A DNA stretch of 64,000 nt, taken from Cristatella mucedo (Eukaryota; Bryozoa; Phylactolaemata; Cristatellidae). Within the stretch, counting starts at the first letter, position 1, and each line of letters opens with the position of its first letter. The translations under genes were made by a program, and so were the position numbers. A model generated the notes under the pieces. It searched no databases. It was given only the letters and a program-made list of their open reading frames with translations, and was not told the origin of the DNA. The stretch spans positions 10,304,501-10,368,500 of the forward strand of contig WPIO01000002.1 in the NCBI GenBank assembly GCA_009760855.2. The letters are read 5' to 3'. Of the stretch, positions 1 to 28,479 are shown piece after piece.

Positions 1-540
1 TCGCGCTCCGCGCCACTGCTGCTCGACTGTTTGTCGTAATTTTCCAATGCCCGTCGTGTAAGGCGTCGTGGGCGCACGCCGCCGCCGCCGCCCGTCGCGC
101 TCTTCCCCTCAGCTCGGCCTCGTCGCGCCCGCCCGGTGCCTCCACGGTGTTTCCTGCTGCGCCGCCAGAACATCCTCGGCCAGAAAGGTCCCGCAGGACG
201 TTTCGCTTTAGCATCACCGTCGATATCTGGACGCATAGTCGATAGCGCGCGAATCATCTTTCGGGCGCTGCTCACCACCCGGCCTGGCTCGTGGCGCGTA
301 TAAGATACTCGCGTGCTGGCAAGAAAGCACGTCAGTCGGAGGAGTTGAGCCAACCAATCCCTCTCGAGGCCCGCGGCCACGAGGCCTCCTCATCTCGCAG
401 GCATTTTGATTGCTGCCACCTAGCGGTCTGATCGTAGCTGCGTAGCAGGGAGGGCGTTCTATCGTAATTCGCGTTCGCGACCTGGTACATCTTTTGGATG
501 CTGGTCGGCTAGTCATCTCGTCCAAACGATATAGACTCGT
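1..540. other. CpG-rich segment at window start
   Basis: CpG-dense with GCC runs (about 75-95). It could be the ATG3 promoter region since ATG3 exon 2 lies 1.4 kb downstream, but no first exon was recognised. The 103-residue minus frame here looks like no known protein. Confidence 0.3.
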
Positions 541-1966
541 TTGAGTCCATGTTCGAAAGCCTTCCTGCTCATTTCGTAAACGGCACCGGCCCCTGACTCA
601 GTACTTGCTTCACCGAGGAAGCGCAATGCTGATCTCTCGCTGGACGTCAAGACGGTGCATTATCCGAGAACCAGCTAACGTTATTTTCTCGCAAACTCCA
701 GCTGCTGCAAAGGACTTACCAAAGTGGGATTTATTGTCGATTGCTCGATGCCCCCTCGAGTGGGGCATGACTAAGTATGACTAGGCTTGCATCCTATAAT
801 CTCTGCTTGTCTAACCGTCTCGTGGTTTGTAGCCTAACCCACCGATTATGCCGGCACATTTTATGTGTGCAAGTAATTGATTAAATGTTTCATAATAATC
901 GTAATAATAAAAAAAAATGTGTGGCACCCCAAGGGTTTAGATCTGTTCTCGTGCTTGTTTTACCAATGCAAGAAATGAAGCATGCACAAGCATGAGCAAG
1001 AGACTGCCGATCTTTTTAGCTTCCTTTCATAGGTCGTCTAGTCACGGAATTTAGTGATGTCAGTCGGTTGCACGTTTTGTAAGTCTTGAGGGAATAGAAG
1101 CTGATCGCTTGACGGTCTTCAAAGGATTTGACGTTGGTCAGAGGCTAAATGGCTAAATGGCTAGAGCCCGAGGAGCGAATGTAAGCTTCGGTAAGCCGGA
1201 GGCTTTCGTGTGTATTGTTTTGGTTAGGTAACCCAGATCAAGAGGATTGATGCAGAAGTGAGTGACGTGACCCCGAGGTCGATACGTTGCTTGCCAGGCA
1301 GCCAGTGCACGTTGGCCGGCACTGGTGTCGTTGGGCGGTCGCGATTTTCACGGCAGGCTTTCACGCCTAGCTAGCTGCAGAATTATTCACCGACTGCTCA
1401 GGATCAGGATCAGCTGCACATTCAGGATGCCGTGCCCAGATAGAGTTGCAGAATTCCAGGTTGCACGACATTAATGCGTGGACATAAACCATGGTGGCAT
1501 CCTTATGTGACAGCTACGTAGTGTTGCGACGTGTCGTAGCTGAAAGTTCTTGCAGACTTGACCGTTCGTGCTAGTGGCCCTGCCCCTAGTAGCTGCATCC
1601 CCTATTCAAGCTAAAGCAGCAGAGGCCAGCATGCTACACCCTGCCGCCCGCCCCCAAGTCCTCCTTCCGGCAGTTGCAAGCTCATGTTGCATCGACCGAG
1701 TGGCGAGATGGGCCGCGTGAGGCCGTGTGTCTCGTCGTATGCACTCGGTGTCGAGACACTTCGTCCCTTGGAGCTGAGGCTGTGGGTCACGTGGGCCACG
1801 CAGTGCAAGACCTGTCTAGAATCACGGGACACCTCTGTGCGTGTGCACTGGGTTCTACTCAATTTCCTGGCTCTTATCTGCTGCTGCCGATCGAGAGCAT
1901 TTTGTTTTTTGACTGTGCATGGATGGCTTCTCAATTTTGACCTCTGTCTGTCTGTCCAAATTGCAG
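541..1966. other. No gene recognised
   Basis: Mixed-composition sequence, presumably ATG3 intron 1 or upstream DNA. No repeat family or coding exon recognised. Confidence 0.4.
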
Positions 1967-4576
1967 GAGTCAAAATTCCGGGAGACCGGTGTACTCACCC
2001 CAGATGAGGTAAGTGTCGTCGCATTGCCGTTTGAGTGCCTACTGTCCTTCTAGGGCCTCCGTAGGGAGTGTTATGCAAGCTCGACGGTTGACACGGGCCG
2101 GATCTCCTGCGGCTCCTCGGCTGTCGGTGCCTCTGCTCTCGACCTGGACGCAGAGCATGCTTGAGGCATGCACCGAGGCTGCAGGCGCTGCAGCCTCGGT
2201 GCTGCTGCTCTGTCAGCTCGGAGCTGCTCTCAGTCGAAGCTGCCGCCTCTGCTGCTCCCCTGCTCTGCTGAGGAAGCCCCTTCTGCTGCTGCTGACGTGT
2301 GTGACTGCGAGTAGCGTAGCTCTGCAGGGTGCTGTGCAGAGGCACGGCTGCAGCCGTTGCTCTGAATGAGAGCCCTCGTGCAGAGCGCTCCGAGTGGTCT
2401 GGCTGTGCAAGCCGTTGATAGTACAGGATTCAGCGCTGGATGTTTGATCAATCAAACTCGGTTTTTATGCCCGCGCCGGCAGCCGCCTCCTCCCCGTGCA
2501 TAAGCGCCTGCTGCTCTTAGGTGCCACTTTCTTCTGCTGCTCGTCCACTACGATCGGCCTGTCCGGGCAAGGTTAGGGCTGAGATAAATTCCAGGCTATT
2601 CAGCATATGTCCTTGGGTCCAGAAAATTAGAGCAAGACGGCTAGAGCCATCGAACCATCGAGCCAGCTATGCTTCCTATCCTTCCGGGTTTTCTTTATGA
2701 TCGACCGACTCGGGCAAAGCCAGAGTGCAAGTGCCTTAGCAAAATAGTATGTAGTTACAAAACCTTGCAATTTTGATTTCTGCAACTCACTGCTTGCTGG
2801 TCTACCGGCATGTGCAATCAGGCGCCTTACAGTTGGTGCAAAAATCTGCAGCTAGGCTTGTCTGTCGTGAGCGTCGAAGTTGCCAAATCACGCTACCTTT
2901 TGCCGACCTGCACTCGCTCCCAGTCAAGCAACGGATCGACTTCAAGATTCTGTCACTCTCTTTTAGGTCCATTGATTCTTTGGCTCCAGCCTTCTTATCA
3001 GAACTACTCCCCACCAGGCTAGGCATCGTACCACCAGCTTTTCTGAATCAAATCGTTTGGCTGCACCTCGTACGAAACTCATATCCTTTGGAGACCATTT
3101 CAGCTGTGTTGTGTCTAGAAACATTGGTAATTGTTAGCCACGCCCCTTCAGTGAGCTGGCAAATGTAGGCAATCGTATCCCTGGCTCGATAGGTGAGACA
3201 GTAGCTCGATGGAGCCTATGGAAATCCGGAAATGCCATCTGAGGACTGGCAAGAAGATTTGTACCAGGAATTAATGATTAAAGTCAATTGATAAGGTTAA
3301 TTGATAAAGCACAAGGCAAATGAATTGTTAAGCCTCCTCACAAAATTCCCGCTCGAGTATGAGGGTGCCCATTCAGGTGCTGTTACCAAGTCCTCCTCGC
3401 TTTTCGATGCGTTAATTCATTAGCTACGTATACATGCACTCACATGCAAAATATCCTTGTAGTGTTGTGCATCAGGCACAGTTTGCTTAGCAAACCAGTT
3501 CCGTCCATAGGTTTCCTTGTGGTTCGAGCCGGATTTTGCATAAACTCTATAAAAATGGAATTTGTCGATGGTGATATTGACGTTAACATTGACATTAACA
3601 TTGACGTTAACATTGACAACGTTAACATTTGAGATGAGATAGCTGATGTGTGGTGCCTTTGAAAATGTTGGGTATTGAGGCGAATTTAGGTCTTACCAAC
3701 CTCCTACCTGCTTCGTGCTAAAACAGAAAGTGATTAACGCCTACTTGGTTAGTTGGAAGCTATCCACATTGGTCAAAGGAAAGCCCCACTTCGAGCTCTC
3801 TTAAATGAAATTGGTCAGCTGATTCAGCAGCCTCGTTTATACAGCAGTAGAAGAGTCCTAGCTCCTATCACTCCCGCTTTCTGTGGGCAACAAGTAATTG
3901 ACCGTAGTTCTCAAATCCTTGGCTTGGATCGTGCAATGTCGAAGTCCTTGGCAGAGGCCACCCACAAGGCTCAAAGCACTGATAAGAAAAATACTAGCTG
4001 ATTTAACAGCCTTATTTGTATAGTGGCAGAAGAGCGTAAACGTCTGTCACCACTGCATGCAGTTGGCAATATAGAATCGCCCACTGTATGATTCTAACTC
4101 AGGACCTCGGTCGTGAATAGTAAGCACCTTACCTCCTGGGCTATCACTACCCAGTAATGGATGTCCCTACTGAGCCCAGGATGGCTTTATTGTCTTGCAC
4201 TCAAGGCCCGTGGTGTGAATTCGATTGCGTAACATGCCAACCTGCTTTTATGAACCGTTCGCTCACACTGCAGCTGCTGGCCCACCGGTAGAGGTCTGCT
4301 TACTTCGCAGGCATCGTCTCTCGTGGCCTTCACCCGGGGGCTCACACCTTTGTGCCGCTAGTTTGTTGCAGCCGGAGATCATCTAGTCCACCATTGTCCG
4401 ACATGGCAGTGGGCAGCTGGTGACGAGTCCAAGATCAAACCCTATCTACCTAAAGATAAGCAGTTTCTTATCACTCGTAATGGTAAGTGCTGTGTGCACC
4501 GAACGCCGTCCCAGCAGGCCGCGCAAGGTGCAGGTCAATGTCTGCTGCTCCACCCATGTCCTTGCGTGGCTCAATG

Positions 4577-4607
<31 letters not shown>

Positions 4608-7600
4608 TGCTGTGTGCTTACGTTATGGCTCTCTCACACTTATGCTGTGTTCTCTCCCGCGCTTTACTTGCAGCAGGCAGGCGTTGCTGCTGCTGCTGCA
4701 TGCATGCATCTCATTAGATCGACGACCTGTGCCCTGCCGCCCTGCTGGCTGACGGCTGGCTGCTGCATATCTCCCTTTGCAGCAAATGTAAAGCGCCTAG
4801 GAAGAGATTGAGTTCTCTAAGGGTGCTTTATCAAGTGCATTATTATTATTATCATTCTCATTATCAACAGGGGAGTGGGTAGGGCATGTATGCCCCATAG
4901 CGGGCAGCAAGCTGAGCAACCGTACCATATTCCTGAAACCTACCCCGACCATCACAAACGACGAATTTGTAGTCCTATTTCTCTCCCCTCTCGAGCAACC
5001 GCTTAGTTCGTAACGAATAGACACTAGGATTTAACGGCTATAGCTTTCAATTACTTGAGGTTTGCTCATCTACATTAAAATCTTGCAGATCTTGCCCACC
5101 TAAAAGGAGGCACACACAAAGACACTCGGGGCAGCTGATTAGTAGGGCTCCTAGTTAGTAGTGCACTGAATTGTGCACACAGAATCATGCACACTGAATC
5201 ATGCACGAGTATGGAAATCACGCAGGTACAAAGAAGAATTACTGCAAGAAAAGCTATTCGGAACAGGTGTGTCTTTAGCTAAACTTAAATGATGCAAAGT
5301 CAATGCATTTAGAGACAGAAGCCGGAAGCAAGCTCCAGACATTTGGTCCATTCGTGCTGAAGGCCCGATCATCAAAATAGTTTTTATTTCAGTTCGAGGA
5401 ACGGCAAGACGACTTTTAACCACAGAGCAGCAGTCTAAGAGCACGTGACTTGAGGAGCAAGGTCAGCCGGTCAGGCTGGTGCAAGCTAGCGAAGGGAACT
5501 ATAAGCAAGAGTGGATCTTGAAGTCGATTCAATGTTTGACAGGGAGCCAGCAACACCGTTGACGACAGATCAGCCGAGCTGCTGAGTTTTGCGCCAGTTG
5601 CAGTCCATTAAAGGGTAGTAATACATGCTGAGATAGTACTGAGAAGTCGGGCCAACAATCGAATAATTGTTTAGGGTACCTTTAAAAAGGCTAACTTGTT
5701 AGAAATGGGATATAAGGTTTTGATGATTTCCACTTAAAAGAGAAATATTAAAAAACCGATCAGGCAAACCATGTCGAATCCGGAAGTAAACCGGAAGCAA
5801 CATGTGTGTAAATAGAAAATTACCCGATCTCTGCATCAAATGCAACTTTTATCCCAACTTTGTGAACCTTGATACATCGTGGCATATGTTTGCAGCTTGT
5901 TGAGGTACATCCTTGTTTTGAATAGCTTCATTTATAGTGTAGCTTTGTGCCTTGTAAATTCCATAATTCGGCCATTACTTGACAGATCAATGTGAAACTT
6001 CAAATTCGAGTTAAATTCTGCTTACACATCTCAGCAGTAGTTCATTTTTCATTATTGTTGGATAATGTATGCTTGCTATGCACGTCATCAAGCATCCTTG
6101 AACTTTAAATTCTGCAATCATAGACATGTGGAGCAAAGTTATCTAATCGAAATCAGAAATAAGCTACTGCAGGGATGTGCAAGTCGATCTTTCGTGCTTT
6201 GGTCTAATGATTCGTAGTCGAATGCCTACTACTTATACTTTTCACTGGAGTGTATGTAGCGTGGTGCGAAGGAACTGAACCATTCATTGATTTCACATAG
6301 CTAGTTTTGTGAGAAAACAAATCGAAGGTTAGCTGCATTGCGTGTGACCTGTATTGCCCGTGCATTCTGCTGCCCACGTTGAAATGTTTGGGATCATGGG
6401 TCAGCCTACTTTCCTGCAAAGTTAGCGTGAATCTCTGAGCACCCTACCGGTACGAATATTCTTCTGCCTGAATTCTCGTGTCCACAGCTTATACTGGGTT
6501 TGTGTTTTGTTGTGTGTGTGATGGATTCGAGCTTGCATACACTGGCAGTTCATCCAGTCGACCCTGAGTGCCTGGAGCCTGACCTCTAGTCGAGTAGTCG
6601 AGCTTCCCAGGCATGCCGATCGTTGTCGACCTCGATCTGATGGCCAACATAGGGAGGCAGCGATTACGTGCCAGCTGTGGATGCAGACTGGTTGCTCCGG
6701 GCAGATCGCCGGCGCTTCGCTTTGCCTTGGATGCTCACTCTTCTCCTCTGCCACAGTGCCGTGCTACAAGAGGGTGAAGCAGGTGGACAATCACAGTGAG
6801 GACCAGGAACTTGTCATAGAGGAAGGCGATGGTGACGGCGGCTGGGTCGATACCCATCATTACGAGCCGGACGCCTTGCAGCCGAGCATCGGCAGCGCTA
6901 GTCAGGTGAGATGCCGGCCACTGACAAAGGGTGTGCAGCCAGCGCCCCCTTGGTGCATCGCTTTGCAGCGCGTCAGACCGAGCTGCTTTTGCCGGACACC
7001 TCCCGCTCTATTCTTGGGGCCCGCCACACAGGTTCTCGGTGCTGCCGGGACTGCAACGGCAGCTGTGGGCAGGGCTGGTCACGTCGAAGACGACGACGAT
7101 GATGACGGCGACGCCGTTGACATGGAGGACTTTGTGAACGGCGGAGGACTCGACAGCAATGAGGATCCGGTAAGCTGAAGTGGCGTTGCCTGCACCTGCG
7201 GCCACCGTCGCCGGCATCGCTGCGCCGACGTGATGCTGTCTCTCGAACCGGCCGAGTCTGCGTAGCAGTGACGTCAAGCTGCGACGAAGTCAGCGCTGGT
7301 GTGCTCCTGCATTAGTTCCTGCTTCGAGCCACTGTGCAGGTCGGCGACTCGTGTCCTTGCGATGTTGCAGGCTACACTGACGCTCGATCGGGTGACCTCC
7401 GGAGACGCTGCCTCCGATGAGAGCGGCATAATCCAGACTCGCACGTACGACCTTAACATAACTTACGACAAATACTACCAGACACCGCGTCTCTGGCTGT
7501 ATGGCTACAGCGAGGTGAGCCGGGGCTGGCTGCCTGCCTGACGAACGCGCTGCCACGGCAGTGCGGATGCCGTTGGCACTCGTCGTTTATCGTGCAGCAC

Positions 7601-8301
7601 TGCGCTGAGCTCTCGAGCCATGCTTGCCTCATTTTTGTGTGGGCCTGCTCTCGTCTAGTCCCGAAAGCCGCTGACGGTGGAGCAGATGTATGAGGACTTC
7701 AGCCAGGATCATGCCAAGAAGACCGTCACCATGGAGGTGCATCCCAACTTACCCGGGCCGCCGATGGCATCCGTGCATCCTTGCAGGTAGCTCTTGGCTA
7801 GCTGATGCCACCAAATCGCCACGATCGGCGCAAATCGTGCACCCCACTCGTGTGCCCTTTCACCAGCAACCGATCGTCACTCCGTCATGCGCCACTGCAG
7901 TGCAGTGCGTGGCTGCGCACACAGCTTGTCGCTGGCGCGCGCAGGTTGTGGCTAGCTAGCCTTGGGGTGCATCGATTGGCTGTATTCTTTGCGCCTCGCG
8001 AGCGCTTAGGCACTCGCCATGGCTTTGTGTGCCCTCACTCGTCGCTTGGCCGCCCAACGCCGTTCGTTGGCCGCCCAATGCCGTTCGTTGGCATGCTTGC
8101 GCAGTAGTTCCGAGCGGTCACACTCACTGCTCTGCATTGCACGGCAGGCATGCTGAGGTGATGAAGAAGATCATCCAGATTGTGGCCGATGGCGGCGGTG
8201 GCGAAGTGGGCGTGCACGTCTACCTGATGGTGTTCCTCAAGTTTGTTCAAGCCGTCATACCGACCATAGAATATGACTACACGAGGCACTTCACCTTGTG
8301 A
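1967..8301 (+). CDS. ATG3: ATG3, autophagy E2-like conjugating enzyme (coding exons 2-8; first exon not found)
   Basis: ATG3 moves LC3/GABARAP (ATG8) from ATG7 to phosphatidylethanolamine during autophagosome formation in the cytosol. Seven exons join in phase: 1967-2008, 4362-4482, 6757-6905, 7032-7169, 7371-7514, 7659-7786, 8148-8301 (stop TGA), all GT-AG. In order they encode [14 protein letters not shown], the [11 protein letters not shown] segment, VPCYKR plus the [10 protein letters not shown] region, an acidic linker ([15 protein letters not shown]), the [20 protein letters not shown] core, [14 protein letters not shown] and then the HPC(R)HAEV active site with the catalytic Cys, and the C-terminus YDYTRHFTL. 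This gives 291 residues; the animal protein is about 314, so only about 24 N-terminal residues are missing. I searched 1-1966 for that exon without success; it may lie upstream of the window. Identification rests on motif order along the whole protein. Confidence 0.96.
2773..3168 (+). mobile_element. LINE (L2/CR1-type) reverse transcriptase C-terminal fragment
   Basis: An open 131-codon stretch reads [19 protein letters not shown], then [17 protein letters not shown] and [15 protein letters not shown], the hallmark C-terminal region of L2/CR1-type LINE polymerases. Both ends are truncated. It sits in ATG3 intron 2. Confidence 0.85.
3566..3629. repeat. 12-bp minisatellite in ATG3 intron 2
   Basis: Tandem copies of ATTGACGTTAAC with G/A variants (GACGTTAAC, GACATTAAC), about five units. 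Confidence 0.85.
3972..4155 (-). mobile_element. SINE family 2, copy a
   Basis: Shares its layout with 17,085-17,255: ATACTAGCTGATTTAACAGCC, then TATAGTGGCAGAAGAGC, a CACCACTGCA segment, and a tRNA-like head in reverse (degenerate B box near TTCTAACTCAGGACC). tRNA-derived head on the minus strand is inferred. Confidence 0.6.
4579..4606. repeat. (CTG)n microsatellite
   Basis: Uninterrupted CTG run in ATG3 intron 3, with shorter runs at 4,685-4,700. Confidence 0.85.
4784..4860 (+). mobile_element. LINE 3'-end fragment (hairpin + ATT tail)
   Basis: AAATGTAAAGCGCCTAG, GAGATTGAGTTCTCT, GGTGCTTTATCAAGTGCA, then (ATT)n: the terminal hairpin and tail of the L2-like LINE, extremely 5'-truncated. In ATG3 intron 3. 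Confidence 0.85.
5190..5630 (-). mobile_element. Decayed LINE RT C-terminal fragment
   Basis: On the minus strand, in different frames: [47 protein letters not shown]. These match in order the LINE C-terminal region seen at 62.2-62.8 kb. Several stops and frameshifts. Confidence 0.75.
5640..6750. other. ATG3 intron 3, remainder
   Basis: AT-richer intronic sequence without a recognised repeat or exon. Confidence 0.4.
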
Positions 8302-8651
8302 GAGCACCTTTGGTCTGGGGATCGGGTTGTTCGGACGGATCGATATTGGCCGAGATCTGGTTTGACCGAGCACGTGGTAAACGAAACGAAAAGAAGAAAG
8401 CGAAAGGCGGCCACGACGAGCTGGTGATTTTCCCTTGTTGTTGACGGCGTCGATGTGGCCTGACGTTACGCGTCAGGCAAGCAGTGGCACCATTGTCGTG
8501 GACTAGTGGCTCTGCCCAGAGGTCGGCCCATCGACCCACATGCTGCCAGGCATCTGGCCTGGCTTGTAACGAGTGTAGCGTGCATCTGTTCATCGATTTC
8601 TGATGGCCGGTGCACAATTCTCGAGTTGGTCCTCAGAGACTCGGTACCAGA

Positions 8652-8657
8652 AATAAA
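8652..8657 (+). terminator. ATG3 poly(A) signal AATAAA
   Basis: Canonical AATAAA 350 bases after the ATG3 stop, giving a 3' UTR of roughly 370 bases (8302 to about 8675). No other gene is visible between here and the ROCO 3' end. Confidence 0.65.
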
Positions 8658-8699
8658 CGATTTCATGTAAAGTAATAGCTTTGTCTTTTAAGTTCCCTC

Positions 8700-9621
8700 A
8701 CTTAATTTGCACCTGCTTCGTTCATGTGTCTGTCTAGAGGTTCGCCGACCGAACTTGGATTTGTAATTGACATCTAGGCTTGCCGTTATGCTCGTTCGGC
8801 AGCAAATGTGACAGCAAGTGTTTAATCCAGAATGACCTCAGCCATACGTCAGTGGTGCTGTCAGATTTGCTGAGGAATGCTTATCGGAAATGGGCCCGCG
8901 AAAGAGTCTCCCTCCATTTCTGGTAGGTTGGCAGCACGGTCGGCATGCTAGTACTGTAGCTACGGTCCACTGGCAGGACTCCTCAGCAGGACAATAAGCT
9001 GCCGTTCAAGTCACACCACGTCAGGCAAGGCTCAGTGCAGCAGACCGATTACTAGCCTATGCTTTCGCCACTGTTATGATTGTCTGTCGGAGGTGCAAGG
9101 GTGTAAAGTCGCATGCCTTGCAATGGTGAGCGCTTGGCGGCCAGCCTGATGCGTCTTCATTAATAGCCTTCTGGTGCCATAATTGTAGCCGGTGCAAGAT
9201 ACGCAGCAGAAGAGCTAGTATGCCGAATAATGGCAACGCAAGCCGGTCGATTGCGAATATTGCCGTGTGACCCCACAGATACACACTCGACAGTAGCTGT
9301 CATGTTTAACTATCCAAACGCCTGCATATGCTGAACCGAGAGCTGTGGTTTGAATTTACCGACTGCTTATTAGTGCAGTCTGTAGTGATTATGGTGTCTC
9401 AGCGTTTGGCTTAACGTTTGTCGCAGCGTTTGGCATGTTTGGCATGAACTATCGACAGTTCGGCATACAGGTTTGAAAATTATTCCGTAATGTAGTGGAG
9501 TGGAGGGTTTTTCTAATCTAGCCGAGACGTACCTGCAGTGGGGTATACTGTACTACTTACTATACAAGCTGTAGCACAGCATGTGTGTGTGAAGGGATGT
9601 GGGCATACCAATCTACACACA

Positions 9622-9672
<51 letters not shown>

Positions 9673-10130
9673 CTTCATCGCTCAGAGCAAGCATCGCTTG
9701 CAGCAGCTACGCTGAGCTGCTCGAGGCCAAGGAGGATGCCCGGAGCTCGGTTGCTCACCCTGCAGCCCTGCTAACTAGGGGTCAGAGCGCGATGTCTGTC
9801 GGATATGCCACCGTCTAGACCACCCCTCGGCCTCTGCTTGTCGCCCCTCGGTCTCTGCTTGTCGTCAAAAATTAATCGCCATTAATACCCACGATTTACT
9901 GTATACCCACAGCCCTGGCCCACAGAGGGGCCGCGGGTATAGCTTGCACGAGCAACTGAGCACCATGGATTCAGTCGTTCTCAAGAGAATTGCAAGCCAC
10001 ATGCAGTGGTGTCGATGAAGCTGCTCTAGCATATCGCTCGGCGACTGCAACAGGATACACGTGCCTCGGGGCTGTCTTATGTGGCAAGGATCGGATTCGG
10101 GATGAAAAAACCAAAAGCATGTAACGACAA
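8700..10130. other. Intergenic spacer between convergent ATG3 and ROCO genes
   Basis: Contains a (CA)n microsatellite at 9,621-9,670 and a two-copy 21-bp tandem repeat near 9,820-9,863 (CCCCTCGG[CT]CTCTGCTTGT). No gene seen. Confidence 0.6.
9621..9670. repeat. (CA)n microsatellite
   Basis: 25 CA units without interruption; open frames across it are artefacts. Confidence 0.95.
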
Positions 10131-10133
10131 GTA

Positions 10134-10139
10134 TTTATT
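10134..10139 (-). terminator. Poly(A) signal AATAAA for the exon at 10610-10800
   Basis: AATAAA on the minus strand, 470 bases after the stop at 10610. Together with the ATG3 signal at 8652 (+) it marks convergent gene ends. Confidence 0.55.
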
Positions 10140-10609
10140 TTCGTGGGCCTTAACCCGCCTCACCGTTTGCCAGCGAGATCGTTCGACGGAATGGACGGCA
10201 TGAGAGCGATTGAGCAGCAGCTGCAAAAGGGCGTCTTGAGCAGCAGCTGCGGAAGAGCAATTCTGCCGAACGTGCGAGAAGACGTTTCGGTCGGCAGACC
10301 GATCTTCGCACAAGGCAGTGCATTTAAGAGCGTGAGCTGAAAGGGTCAAAACGATAGGCAGCAGCTGCAGCTGCTGCTAGGGGCAGCTGCTGCCTATTCA
10401 ACGAGAGCTAGATCGAGGTCACGATCGAGGTCACGATATCGACGAGGCTCCAAGCAGGGGGGGGGGGAGAATGGGGGAGGATTGAAAAACGATAAGCGTT
10501 GTATGGCGCGAAGGCTTAACACATAACAGTGAAACTCAAAAGCAAAACAGCATGCGGCGCCCCTCGGAGCAACAACGTTAGGGAGCTGAGCAAGGAGAGC
10601 GAATGCTCA

Positions 10610-26356
<15,747 letters not shown>

Positions 26357-26359
26357 GGT

Positions 26360-27480
26360 CAGCCGCTCTGCGGCGAATACGGCTCTCTGGGGCAGACGCC
26401 GCTCCGCGTTCTTTAGCAAACGCTCGGCAATGCCGACGAATGGAAGCTGCCCGGGTTGCGAGTTCGATCTCCTCCCTGCGCAAAGCTCTAAAAGATTCCC
26501 GCACGCGACTGGACAAACGCGAGAGGCGCGCTCGTCGAAGTTTTGTCCTGAAAATAAAGCGACTGCGCTCGCTCGCTCGCACGAGCGCAGTCGCGGTCGG
26601 GCGAAGGGGAAGCGGTCGCGCGGCTCACACGGGCGTAAAGTGCCAATAGCGCTCGCCCATTATACTGCAGCCTCGAGACGGCATTCAATAAATTAGGCGG
26701 AGCCGCGGAGCGAGCGAGCGGCGGCGGCGGCTGCTGCCTCACCTTCGCCGCCGCGGCGGCGGCTATCCCAAGCGTGAACGGGCCGAAGCTGTGCAGCCAC
26801 GAACAATGCGAGCGCATAGCAGAGCGCGGCAGAGCCGCCGCGCCATTCCCACGGGTCGCTGTCCGACGGCTGGCGTGCGCACGCGCGAGCGCTCCTCGGA
26901 GCGCTCTCGCACTCGGAGCGCTCTCGCGCTCGGAGCGCGCGCCGCACGTCGAGCGGTCGAGCCACGCGGCGAGCGGTCTCGCGCCGACTGCGGGCGGCCG
27001 GGAAATACCGGACGACGAGTGTCGGCGGCTGGCGGACGGACGGATGGACTCGCTTCCGACGCCGCCGCTCTTATTCGGAGCTGAGGCTGCGTACGGGCGA
27101 AGAGCGACCGCTATCCGAGCTCTCTCGCAGCTGTGCGTTGCACCGCTCGTTCGGCCGCGCGCTCGGACCGCCACGCCAAGCGCGGCTCGGTCGCACGCGG
27201 CCGGCCAGGCGGAAGCCTTGGGCTGCAGTATCCGCGCAACAGTCCACGTGACGTTAGACCCGCATCGGCCGTGGGCGCGATACGCCCCCTCCCGCCTGCT
27301 GGCGCCGGATGTGCTGGCATGAGGCTGCATGCAGAGGGATCGCGCTCGTCCCCAAAGCACGCTGTAGCTCGAGGAGAGTAGCCATTAACTTTCGAAAGCG
27401 ACTGGCTAGTGAAACTAGCCGCCGCCCTCGGCTTGCGCAACGCTGGAGCGCACGTCTGCTGCCCGAGCTGCCATCGCTAG
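26360..27480 (-). promoter_or_regulatory. CpG-rich block upstream of the first recognised ROCO exon (probable promoter/5' UTR)
   Basis: Very CpG-dense by eye, with tandem GC-rich units such as CGGAGCGCTCTCGC around 26,880-26,945. Open frames on both strands here are a by-product of GC content. Position next to the first ROCO exon suggests a promoter; no TATA box or initiator was identified. Confidence 0.45.
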
Positions 27481-27877
27481 GCCCCTGCTAAGGCAGCAAG
27501 CACCAGCTTCCCCGGTAGTGAATGCAGCGCCTTAATTTGCTAGTCGTTGTTGGCGAGCGAGCAATCGATACTCGCCGAGCCCTACGTAAACATGGCACCA
27601 GCGGTCATGCGAGCTGGCTAAGCTCATGCAAGCAGGTGAGTGAGAGCCGGCGAGCGTTGGATTACATCCACCGCGTCACAAGAAGGCCCCGCATAAACTG
27701 CATCAATAGAAGCAGCACTTACGTCTAGTTTAAATTCCGAGCAAGAGATCGGCGTCTGGCACGCACTCGGCTCACTGAGCGACCACGAAATGCGTAGACG
27801 GGAGGAAACCGTTGGCAGAGAGACAGAGACATAGAGATAGAAAGACAGAGAGACAAAGAGACAGAGAGACAGACATA

Positions 27878-28022
27878 AAATATTATTCATTTGTATAGCG
27901 CCCCAAGAGAACTAAATCTCTGTTCAGGTGCTTCACATATGCCTCAGGGCTCGAGCCCACGACCTCAGCCAGACCTTAGTCGGGGCGAGCACCTTAACCG
28001 CTGGACCAACCCAGCTCGGCAC
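27878..28022 (-). mobile_element. tRNA-headed SINE (family 1), copy 4, inside a purine-rich simple repeat
   Basis: Reverse complement of the consensus: TTCATTTGTATAGCGCCCC, GGCTCGAGCCCACGACC, CTTAACCGCTGGACCAACCC. Both sides are GACAGAGA-type simple sequence, and ACATA flanks the insert on both sides (possible 5-bp target duplication). Confidence 0.9.
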
Positions 28023-28479
28023 ATAGAGATAGAAAGACGGAGAGACAAAGAGACAGGGATACAAAGAGACAGACAGAGAGACATGAGGTGTGGTGGAGAA
28101 TGTGAGGCAAGAAGAAAGGCTGTTGTGGAGAAGAAAGTAGTGAGAAGATGGACGAGGCGAAAGGCCGGAAAAAGTTGAGGAACAGGACGGTGGATAAGCT
28201 ACCTATGATTAGCTGCCGCGGTCGAAGTCAAGGTTTAGCCTCCCGATGCACAGTCCTGCCTAAGGCTGCTATTTGCATGCTAAATATTCTAGTTCCTTCA
28301 CAGTCTTTTGAAATTATCTAGGATAAAAAAGAATAAATGATATAATGCCCCAAAAATCAAATGTCTCGTAGGCACTTTGCTTGTGCTGAAAAGGAACTAT
28401 GATACTTGGTTAGCCGTAAAGTGTTTAGCTGCAGATCTCGCAGTTATAGAAAGGACAGATCACTCGGACAGAACACTCA

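Noticed and set aside
26488-27360. 290-codon minus-strand Ala/Arg-rich frame in the CpG island
   Set aside because: Stop codons are rare in GC-rich DNA; no domain, and it is out of frame with the joined ROCO exon.
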